A stretch of DNA of 64,000 nt. Origin: Sulfuricurvum sp. (GTDB lineage Bacteria; Campylobacterota; Campylobacteria; Campylobacterales; Sulfurimonadaceae). Where the stretch lies: assembly GCA_030693335.1 (NCBI GenBank), contig JAUYAU010000001.1:263796-327795 (forward strand), given 5' to 3'. This document shows, piece after piece, positions 53,172 to 60,836 of the stretch. The notes below the pieces were generated by a model that worked only from the letters and a program-made list of their open reading frames with translations, was not told the origin of the DNA and made no database searches. Position numbers and translations under genes: made by a program. Every line of letters begins with the position of its first letter. Position 1 is the first letter of the stretch.

Positions 53172-53690
53172 ATGTCAAACAATAAATTTTCTTATTTCCT
53201 TGCAGCAATGATACTGGGAAGCGCTGCTTTAAGTGCAGAAAGTTTTTCAACAACGGAATACATCAAGGTTAGTAATTCAATACCTATCTATGATACCGTT
53301 AACGAGGATGTCCCAAGCGAGCAGTGTCAAGACGTTAAAGAACAGATCCAAAGTGGTACTCAAAATGCCGATGTTGTTGGTGCTGTTGCAGGTGGAGCTC
53401 TTGGTGGTGTATTAGGAAATCAAGTAGGAGGCGGCAGAGGTAAAACAGCTGCAACTGTTGGTGGTGCGATCTTAGGTGTTTTAGCGGGTCAGAATGTTGG
53501 CAGTAAGTACAATACACCGCAAGGTGACTCCTATCGAGTTGTTCGCAAGTGTCAAACCGTATATACTACTAGATCGCGTAAGGTTCTCAGCGGGTATACC
53601 AATATTGCTAAATTAAAAGGTCAAGAAATTCGTATTGAAAGTGATCAGCCTTTAAAACAAATTCCAGTTACTGTTACCTACAGTTATTAA
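53172..53690 (+). CDS. Glycine-zipper (2TM/SlyB-like) envelope protein
   Basis: This 172-residue secreted protein has a signal peptide (about 1-22, SALS-A). The central glycine-zipper region (VGAVAGGALGGVLGNQVGG, about 69-87, and ATVGGAILGVLAGQNVG, about 93-109) forms two membrane-embedded helices. A C-terminal beta region has two cysteines (CQDVKEQ, CQTVYT) that might pair. Family members (SlyB, RcnB, PcP) sit in or near the outer membrane and affect envelope stability. It is a single gene with its own promoter region (53110-53171) and terminator. Confidence 0.85.
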   Translation: MSNNKFSYFLAAMILGSAALSAESFSTTEYIKVSNSIPIYDTVNEDVPSEQCQDVKEQIQSGTQNADVVGAVAGGALGGVLGNQVGGGRGKTAATVGGAILGVLAGQNVGSKYNTPQGDSYRVVRKCQTVYTTRSRKVLSGYTNIAKLKGQEIRIESDQPLKQIPVTVTYSY

Positions 53691-53697
53691 ATCTTTT

Positions 53698-53729
53698 ATG
53701 CCTCAATAAATGGGGCATTTTTCTTTTCT
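53698..53729 (+). terminator. Intrinsic terminator after the glycine-zipper gene
   Basis: ATGCCTC-AATAAAT-GGGGCAT forms a 7-bp stem with one G-T pair and is followed by TTTTTCTTTTC. It lies 8 bases after the stop codon, a standard intrinsic terminator. Confidence 0.8.
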
Positions 53730-53795
53730 TACCCCACTTTTAGCCATTTTTTGTTAAAATAACTTTTAATTTATTGGAATTCTTCAGGAGACTTC

Positions 53796-54791
53796 ATGGC
53801 ACTTAAAGTAGCAATCAACGGAACTGGACGTATAGGAATTATTGTAGCCAAAATCATTGCCAAACGTGATGACATAGAGCTGGTAGCGTTGAACACTACG
53901 TCAAAACCAGAAATGCTTGAATATTTGTTAAAATTTGACAGTGTCCATCGTGGAATTGATGCAAAAATTGTTGATGAAAACACCATTACTATTGCTGGAA
54001 AAAATGTACGTATGTTCCGTGAGCGTGATGCTGATAAAGTTGACTTTGGAAGTGCAGGGGCCCAAGTTGTTATCGAATGTACGGGTGTATTTTTAGATCA
54101 AGTAAGCTGCCAAAAACATCTTAAAAATGGTGTACGTAAAGTAGTTATATCGGCACCTGCAAAAGATGATACTCCAATGTATGTTATAGGTGTTAATTCG
54201 CATGAGTATAAAGGAGAGCCTATAATCTCTAATGCTAGTTGTACAACCAACTGTTTGGGACCAGTTTGCAAGGTTCTTGACGATGCATTCGGTATTGAAA
54301 ATGCCCTTATGACGACGATTCATTCTTATACAAATGATCAAAATATTTTAGATGTTAAACATGCAAAAGATCCGCGTCGTGCGCGTGCAGCAGCTTTAAA
54401 CATGATCCCAACCTCTACAGGTGCCGCTAAAGCCATTGGTAAGGTAATGCCACATTTGCAGGGAAAACTTAACGGGTATGCCATGCGTGTTCCTACTCCG
54501 GATGTATCCGTTGTTGATTTAACAGCTAATTTATCTAAAAATGTTACAAAAGAAGAGATCTATACTGCGTTTATTGCTGCAAGTGACGGTGCATTTAAGG
54601 GACTGATTGAAGTCGATAATGATATGCGTGTTTCATGTGATTTTATCGGATCCACCTATAGTGCGACGTATATCCCGGATATGACCAGCGTTGTTAATGG
54701 CAATACGGTTAAAGTGTTGGCATGGTATGACAATGAATGGGGATACAGCAGCCGTCTAGTTGACATGACTGTTTTGATCGGTAATTATTAA
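53796..54791 (+). CDS. gap: Glyceraldehyde-3-phosphate dehydrogenase (NADP-type cofactor residues)
   Basis: This 331-residue enzyme interconverts GAP and 1,3-bisphosphoglycerate. The catalytic Cys149 is in SNASCTTNC, with the partner His in the RVPTP-adjacent region. The nucleotide fold opens INGTGRIG. Three positions that set NAD preference are changed. The acidic residue after the second strand (Asp32 in Bacillus numbering) is Thr34 (LNTTSK), and the Leu187-Pro188 pair is Val187-Lys188 (ILDVKH). NAD enzymes usually read INDLTD and LDLPH. This favours NADP use, as in Calvin-cycle or gluconeogenic GapB types. It starts the gap-pgi operon, with AGGAGA before the ATG. Confidence 0.93.
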   Translation: MALKVAINGTGRIGIIVAKIIAKRDDIELVALNTTSKPEMLEYLLKFDSVHRGIDAKIVDENTITIAGKNVRMFRERDADKVDFGSAGAQVVIECTGVFLDQVSCQKHLKNGVRKVVISAPAKDDTPMYVIGVNSHEYKGEPIISNASCTTNCLGPVCKVLDDAFGIENALMTTIHSYTNDQNILDVKHAKDPRRARAAALNMIPTSTGAAKAIGKVMPHLQGKLNGYAMRVPTPDVSVVDLTANLSKNVTKEEIYTAFIAASDGAFKGLIEVDNDMRVSCDFIGSTYSATYIPDMTSVVNGNTVKVLAWYDNEWGYSSRLVDMTVLIGNY

Positions 54792-54792
54792 T

Positions 54793-56028
54793 ATGCCAAG
54801 TTTTAAAGGGTATTATGAAACGAAGAATCTTGATCCTTTTACACTTGAAAAAGCCTACGAAGCGTTAAAATATGAGCGTGGTACGATTGGCTACTATGAT
54901 CTGCCAAGTTCATCTATATCTCTATGTGGGGATGTTAAAGAATCATTATTAAGCAGTACGGTTTTTTTTAATACCATTGCGGTTGTAGGTATTGGTGGTT
55001 CTTCTTTGGGGATAAAAGCAATTGACCGTTTGCTTAGAGCTTCAACTCCCCATGCCAAAAAAATTGTCTATTTTGAAAATTCTGATCCAATCAGTATTGC
55101 CTATGAAGCTTCACGAATTGAGTTTGCTAAAACTCTTTTTGTTGTAATTTCAAAATCAGGCGGAACGGTTGAAACGCTTTCCATTTTCAAATTTCTAATT
55201 TCAAAATTTAAAATTGATTTGCATAATTCTGCTCAAATTGTCGTAGTAAGCGACGATGGTTCAGTTCTAAGCCAATTTGCAGATTATTACGCTTTAAAAC
55301 GTTTTGTGATTCCTTCAAACGTCGGGGGAAGATTTTCCGTACTTAGTGCGGTTGGTGTTATTCCCTTGGTCTTAGCAGGATTTAATGTAGAGGGTGTTCT
55401 TGAAGGAGCTCAAAACTTTGCTGAGAATTTTTGGGCACGTAAAGAGGAACATTTACTTCAAAAAGCAGCATTTTATGTTGGTAATGCCAAAGTTTCTCCT
55501 ATTAACGTGTTATTTTCCTATTCTGATACATTTGAAGAATTTGGGAAATGGGTCGTTCAAATATGGGGAGAGTCATTAGGGAAGCGAAATACACGTGGTG
55601 AGCGTGTCGGATTAACACCGATTTCTTTGATTGGTTCAGTTGATCAACATTCATTTTTACAGCTGATTATTGAGGGACCTCTTAATAAAACGGTTACCTT
55701 TATGCATATCGAACATTCTCGTGATGAGTTAATGATTCCAAAACTATCACTCCCGTTTCTAGAAAAATCAGATTTTGTTAATGGTGAATCATTTAACACC
55801 CTCATTAATGCGCAGTGCCAAGCTACAATGCAAAGTGTGCTTCAAAGCGGTGTCAGCATAGATGAAATTACATGGGAATGTATTGATGAAGTGTCTGTTG
55901 GTAAGATGATTATGTATTATGAACTATTAACATCTGCTGCAGGTGCTCTTTTTGAGATAAATACCTATGACCAACCGGGTGTTGAACATGGAAAGAAAAT
56001 ATTAGAAGGTTACTTTTCAAATAAATAA
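54793..56028 (+). CDS. pgi: Glucose-6-phosphate isomerase
   Basis: PGI interconverts glucose 6-phosphate and fructose 6-phosphate. The 411-residue protein is of the short bacterial/archaeal-like PGI length, with AVVGIGGSSLGIKAID (about 75-90), the phosphate-binding VISKSGGTVETLS (about 118-130), NVGGRFSVLSAVG (about 177) and the C-terminal QPGVEHGKK (about 396-404). It starts 1 base after gap and so is cotranscribed. It supplies hexose phosphate to the downstream alpha-glucan genes, which have a separate promoter after a 258-base gap. Confidence 0.94.
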   Translation: MPSFKGYYETKNLDPFTLEKAYEALKYERGTIGYYDLPSSSISLCGDVKESLLSSTVFFNTIAVVGIGGSSLGIKAIDRLLRASTPHAKKIVYFENSDPISIAYEASRIEFAKTLFVVISKSGGTVETLSIFKFLISKFKIDLHNSAQIVVVSDDGSVLSQFADYYALKRFVIPSNVGGRFSVLSAVGVIPLVLAGFNVEGVLEGAQNFAENFWARKEEHLLQKAAFYVGNAKVSPINVLFSYSDTFEEFGKWVVQIWGESLGKRNTRGERVGLTPISLIGSVDQHSFLQLIIEGPLNKTVTFMHIEHSRDELMIPKLSLPFLEKSDFVNGESFNTLINAQCQATMQSVLQSGVSIDEITWECIDEVSVGKMIMYYELLTSAAGALFEINTYDQPGVEHGKKILEGYFSNK

Positions 56029-56286
56029 TATCAGCTATAACACCTCATTTTTCGTTGATTCCAGAAAGTATCTTAGCCTTTGCTCGTAGGTATAGCCAGC
56101 CTAATCATATCCATCATACGCCGCTTTGCAAAATTCCAATGAAGTTGATTATTCTTTATACATACTTGTAGCGATTTTCAGAACTCCTTCTTGTAATATT
56201 AGTCTAATAAAATACTCTTTAACAAGAATAATTTATATTCCTAGGGATATAATCTAACAGTTAGGCATTAAACAAAAAGGAAATCA
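56029..56286. other. 258-base intergenic region with promoter for the glucan cluster
   Basis: A perfect TATAAT (56248-56253) lies 33 bases before the fusion gene start. It is overlapped by an imperfect dyad TATTCCT/AGGGATA (56236-56249). The rest is AT-rich and has no recognisable RNA gene. On the minus strand a short open stretch (about 56060-56150) reads like protein for some 25-35 codons, but it has stops in every frame and I see no family match. It may be chance or a decayed gene. Confidence 0.4.
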
Positions 56287-58794
56287 ATGAAAGCAGTTGT
56301 TATGGCAGGAGGATTTGGTACTCGTATTCAGCCTCTTACAAATTCTATTCCCAAGCCAATGTTACCAATTATGAATCGGCCTATGATGGAGCATACTATT
56401 GTAAGTCTCAAAAATTTGGGAATAACTGAGTTTATTATTCTTCTGTATTTCAAACCCAATGTAATCAAAGATTATTTCAAAGATGGCAGTAAATGGGGAA
56501 TCAACATCACCTATGTGGTGCCAGACGATGATTATGGAACTGCGGGTGCAGTTAAAAAAGCGCAAGAGACTATCGGGGATGAAAACTTTATTATCATTAG
56601 CGGTGATCTAGTAACTGATTTTAATTTTCAACAGATTTTTGATTATCATAACGCCAAAAAATCCAAACTGACTATTACCCTTACATCGGTTGAAAATCCT
56701 CTTGAATTTGGGGTTGTCATAGCCAATGAAGAGGGAAAAATCGAAAAATTTCTCGAAAAACCTAGCTGGGGTGAAGTGTTTAGTGACACCATCAATACAG
56801 GTATTTACATTATTGAACCTGAGATTCTTAATTATATTCCTAAAAATGAAAATTTTGATTTTGCAAAAGACCTTTTTCCTCTTTTGATGCGTCAGGGAAT
56901 TGAGCTTATGGCTGGACATGCGCAGGGGTATTGGCGTGATGTCGGAAATCCTGAAAGCTATCGTGATGTGTATGAGGATATTCTTGCCGGAAAGATCAAG
57001 TTTGAAATTTCTGGAGATGTGATCAAATATCCTGATGGTGTATTGATATGCGAAGAGGATAATACTCTGGATGATAGTGTTGATGTTGTCGGTATCGTCG
57101 TAATTGGGCGAAATGTAACCGTTAAAAAAGGCTCGAAGTTAAGCAATGTTGTTTTAGGTGACAATGTAACCATCGGCACATCTTCAAAAATTTCTAATAG
57201 TGTTGTTTGGAATGATGTTGAAATTGGTAAAAATGCTAAATTGGATGGCTGTGTCATATGCAGTAATAACCGTATTGGGAAAAATGTCACTGCAAAATCA
57301 GGATTGATTTTAGCACAAGGGTGTGAGATCGGGGAACTTGTTACCATAGAAAAAGATGTTACGATTTGGCCATACAAAGTGATTGAGGATGCTTCTATCG
57401 TCAGTCGAAGTGTTATTTTGGGAAGCAAATATAAAAATTCTATCTTTGAAGACGGGATGGTCATCGGCAAATCAAATGTAGAACTGTCATGTGAGATGGC
57501 AACAAAGCTTGCCGAAGCATTCGGGGCACAGTTGCCAGTAGGTTCAACTGTATTGGTTTCACGTCACTATGACAAAAGCTCTCGAATGCTTAAACGGGCA
57601 TTTTTAGGCGGTTTACTTGCATCTGGGGTAAATGTTATCGATTATAATGCTATTCCATCAGCGGTTATGCGGTGTAGTCTATCGTCACACGATGAGTATA
57701 CTGCAGGAGTCCATTTTCATCAAAAGATTGATGACCCCACCAGCAGTGTCATTACGTTTTATAACAGTGAAGCGCTTCGCATAAATAATGACGTAGCCAA
57801 AAAAATTGAGAAAGCCTTTTTTAAAGAGGTATTTAGACGGGTTGATTACACGCAAATCGGACAGATTCATGAGCTGGATCATAAACGTGAGCATCATCAA
57901 TACAAAATAGGGATGGAAAAACTGTTGCAGTCACACCAATTCAAGTGTCTTGATTGCCGTATAGCGGTAGATCTGATGCATGGATTGACTTCAGAAGTTT
58001 TCCCTGATATTTTGAACGATTTAGGGGTTGAACATATTATGTTCAACGCTTATACAGACGAACAGCGACTTTCAAATATCAATACACTGACAAAGCGCTC
58101 TTACGAGGATATGGGTGCTGTGATTCAGGCGCTTAAACTGGATGCCGGCTTTATACTTTATCCTCATGGTCAACGTTTGGATATTCTTTGTGATGAAGGG
58201 ATTCCTTTGAGTAAACAAAGCGCTTTGTATGTTGTTATGACGCTTTTAAATATGGAAGCTAAAGCCACTGGAGCCAAAAAGAGAGTCTTCTTGCCGACAT
58301 GGGCTGCGGACATTGTTTATTTTGACAGCCTTGATATTGAACGCGGTCAGTATGCAAATTTTAAAGCATCTAAAATGAAGAGCTATGATTTAGTTACCAC
58401 GGGCGAAGGCAACTTTACCTTTACCGAGTTTGCAACGCATAGAGATTCAATGTACGCAACCCTGAAAATATTGGAGATGATGGTTACGCATGGTGCCAAA
58501 CTTTCTGAAATGATTGATTCTCTTCCCCATTTTTTTTACACTACGATTCAACTTCCTTGTACTCAGGCACTAAAGGGAAAAATGATGCGTAAGTTTCTGG
58601 AAGACTCTAAGGGTAAAAAATCGTCAACCCTTGATGGAGTCAAAATATGGTTGGCTGAAAACGACTGGGTATTGATGATTCCTGATCAATATAATGACTC
58701 ATTAAATCTGACGATTCAAGCACAAACGGATGAAAAAGGAGAAGCCTATAAAGCACTCTACATCAGTAAAATCGAGGAGTGGTCAAAATTGTGA
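56287..58794 (+). CDS. Sugar-1-phosphate nucleotidyltransferase fused to a degenerate phosphohexomutase domain
   Basis: This is an 835-residue three-part protein. Residues 1-235 are a sugar nucleotidyltransferase with AGGFGTRIQPLT, PKPMLPI, the catalytic SGDLVTDF and NTGIYIIEPE, all intact. Residues about 240-395 are hexapeptide left-handed beta-helix repeats (VVLGDNVTIG, NRIGKNV). Residues about 405-835 match the phosphoglucomutase/phosphomannomutase fold, but its motifs are lost: TASHNP becomes FHQKIDDP (near 477), the metal loop DGDxDR becomes YPHGQR (near 624), GExSGH becomes GEGNFTF (near 705) and RPSGTEP becomes IPDQYND (near 798). The C-terminal part is therefore probably regulatory or structural. 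The donor (ADP-, GDP- or UDP-hexose) is unknown; the glgA context makes ADP-glucose worth testing. Confidence 0.9.
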   Translation: MKAVVMAGGFGTRIQPLTNSIPKPMLPIMNRPMMEHTIVSLKNLGITEFIILLYFKPNVIKDYFKDGSKWGINITYVVPDDDYGTAGAVKKAQETIGDENFIIISGDLVTDFNFQQIFDYHNAKKSKLTITLTSVENPLEFGVVIANEEGKIEKFLEKPSWGEVFSDTINTGIYIIEPEILNYIPKNENFDFAKDLFPLLMRQGIELMAGHAQGYWRDVGNPESYRDVYEDILAGKIKFEISGDVIKYPDGVLICEEDNTLDDSVDVVGIVVIGRNVTVKKGSKLSNVVLGDNVTIGTSSKISNSVVWNDVEIGKNAKLDGCVICSNNRIGKNVTAKSGLILAQGCEIGELVTIEKDVTIWPYKVIEDASIVSRSVILGSKYKNSIFEDGMVIGKSNVELSCEMATKLAEAFGAQLPVGSTVLVSRHYDKSSRMLKRAFLGGLLASGVNVIDYNAIPSAVMRCSLSSHDEYTAGVHFHQKIDDPTSSVITFYNSEALRINNDVAKKIEKAFFKEVFRRVDYTQIGQIHELDHKREHHQYKIGMEKLLQSHQFKCLDCRIAVDLMHGLTSEVFPDILNDLGVEHIMFNAYTDEQRLSNINTLTKRSYEDMGAVIQALKLDAGFILYPHGQRLDILCDEGIPLSKQSALYVVMTLLNMEAKATGAKKRVFLPTWAADIVYFDSLDIERGQYANFKASKMKSYDLVTTGEGNFTFTEFATHRDSMYATLKILEMMVTHGAKLSEMIDSLPHFFYTTIQLPCTQALKGKMMRKFLEDSKGKKSSTLDGVKIWLAENDWVLMIPDQYNDSLNLTIQAQTDEKGEAYKALYISKIEEWSKL

Positions 58795-60827
58795 TGAATA
58801 CTCCGTCTCTTAATCTCTCTTTTTTCTGGCACATGCATCAGCCTGATTACAGAGGAAGCGATGGAGTGATGAGTATGCCATGGGTCTTTTTACATGCGAT
58901 TAAAGATTATTATGAGATGCCATGGCTGCTGAGCCGGTACAAAGGTCTGAGGGCTACTTTCAATATCACTGCACCGCTTATTGAACAGCTTAATCTTTAT
59001 CGTGATCCGTTAAAAAACGATTATTTTTTGTCATTATGGGAAGTGCACCCCAATAGACTTGACGAATCATCAAAAGCCTGGCTGATAAAGACGTGTAAAT
59101 CAACTCAATATGACACAATGGTGAAGCCCTTGGAGCGTTTTGATGTCTTATATCATCAGCATTATTACAGCGATGAAGATTTGATCGATTTCGAGATGCT
59201 TTTCATGTTGTCATGGTGCGGTAACTATCTGCGTCAGGAAAACAGTGTGGTAAGAGAACTGTTTAGCAAAGGGAGAGGCTATAGTCAGTCTGATAAAAAA
59301 GAGTTGCTTCATACCCTCTGCCATTTTTTAGAATCCATTCTCCCTTTTTATGCGAAACTGCAAAATGAGGGGATTATTTCGGTCTCAACGACTCCGTATA
59401 ACCATCCGATTCTTCCACTGTTACTGGATATCAATAATGCCCGTCTTGCTAATGTCCATACGGCACTTCCGGACAATCCGCTTTCTCTCAAAGACGATGC
59501 TGTTGAACAAGTATCTAGGTCTATCGCTTTATATGAGAAAACATTTGGAAGAAAACCGACCGGATTTTGGCCCGCAGAGGGTGCCGTCGATGAGGCAAGT
59601 ATCGATATTTACAAGCAGCACGGGCTTGGGTGGATTGCCACCGATGAAGCTATTTTATTTCGATCATTAGAAGATGACTCACGTTCAAATTTATATAAAC
59701 CATACCGCTACAAAGAAATGACGATCGGCTTTAGGGATCATGGTTTAAGCGATTTAATTGGATTTACCTATCGGTTTAAATCGGGGCATGATGCAACGGA
59801 ACATTTTATGCAAAGTTTACAGACCATCGCATACGAAACTCAAAATCCTACCGTATTTGTCATTTTAGATGGGGAAAATGCGTGGGAGTTTTTTGAAAAT
59901 AATGCGTATGACTTTTTTACGGCACTTTATAGCCGGTTATCACTAACACACTGGTGCTCAACAATTACTATGCAAGAAGCATCACAGCTTAAAAGCAACG
60001 GTATTCTCGATAATATTGCTCCTGGAAGCTGGATACACGGTACGTTTGACACATGGTCTGGGCATCCTGAAAAAAACCGTGCCTGGGAGTTGATTTATCA
60101 GACAAAACGCGATGTAGAAAATTTTTCGGGTATTATTGGTGACGAAATAGCCCAAAAGATCAAATTTCATTTTTTGGCATCCGAGTGCAGTGACTGGTTT
60201 TGGTGGTATGGGGATGATCATGTTACCGAATTTTCCATGGAATTTGATGCTTTGTTTCGAGAACATCTTATTGAAATATACCGCTTGCTCGAAATGCAGC
60301 CGCCCTCAGATTTGTTTGACTCAATTGTAGGACAAAAAGACAGTACCTCATTTTGGATAAAACCTCAACGATCAATCACCCCCTATATTGATGGTAAGAA
60401 CAGTGCATTTTGTGATTGGCTTGGGTGCGGAAGCGTTGATGAACGTAAAATGTTTTCTACCATGGATCGTGTTCGCGGACCTATTGACGTTATTCATTAT
60501 GGACACAGTTCATCATCGATTTTTTTAGCTTTTGAAGGAGATATGACAGCATTTAAGCGTGAAGAGTCATTTTTAGAGATCACCTTTGAAGAGAGCGGAG
60601 AACGACTCTCATTTGCTTTGAGGGGGAAATATCAAAACAATGGTGATGAATGTATCATAGATGAGAGAGTTGAAATTGCATTATCGAGTATTCATTTCAA
60701 AGGGTACGATGCGGTTCATCTTCGTTTTGAGATTGTACAGGGAAATAGGATTGTTCAGACGATGCCGGGATTTGGATCGTTACTGATAGATTTGAATGAG
60801 ACGTATGCCCATAATTGGTTTATTTAG
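58794..60827 (+). CDS. GH57 alpha-glucan hydrolase / glucanotransferase-type enzyme
   Basis: This 677-residue enzyme belongs to glycoside hydrolase family 57, retaining enzymes acting on alpha-glucans. Motif 1 is HMHQP (about 13), motif 2 STTPYNHPILPLL (about 200), motif 3 contains the nucleophile Glu in FWPAEGAVDE (about 257-266) and motif 4 the acid/base Asp in ILDGENAWEFF (about 357-367). The closest subgroup by eye is the amylopullulanase/alpha-amylase type, with a C-terminal beta domain. No signal peptide is seen, so it acts on internal glucan. I use ATG 58794, overlapping the fusion stop (TGATG); GTG 58791 is possible, with GAGGAG 11 bases upstream. Confidence 0.88.
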   Translation: MNTPSLNLSFFWHMHQPDYRGSDGVMSMPWVFLHAIKDYYEMPWLLSRYKGLRATFNITAPLIEQLNLYRDPLKNDYFLSLWEVHPNRLDESSKAWLIKTCKSTQYDTMVKPLERFDVLYHQHYYSDEDLIDFEMLFMLSWCGNYLRQENSVVRELFSKGRGYSQSDKKELLHTLCHFLESILPFYAKLQNEGIISVSTTPYNHPILPLLLDINNARLANVHTALPDNPLSLKDDAVEQVSRSIALYEKTFGRKPTGFWPAEGAVDEASIDIYKQHGLGWIATDEAILFRSLEDDSRSNLYKPYRYKEMTIGFRDHGLSDLIGFTYRFKSGHDATEHFMQSLQTIAYETQNPTVFVILDGENAWEFFENNAYDFFTALYSRLSLTHWCSTITMQEASQLKSNGILDNIAPGSWIHGTFDTWSGHPEKNRAWELIYQTKRDVENFSGIIGDEIAQKIKFHFLASECSDWFWWYGDDHVTEFSMEFDALFREHLIEIYRLLEMQPPSDLFDSIVGQKDSTSFWIKPQRSITPYIDGKNSAFCDWLGCGSVDERKMFSTMDRVRGPIDVIHYGHSSSSIFLAFEGDMTAFKREESFLEITFEESGERLSFALRGKYQNNGDECIIDERVEIALSSIHFKGYDAVHLRFEIVQGNRIVQTMPGFGSLLIDLNETYAHNWFI

Positions 60828-60836
60828 GAGAAGGTA

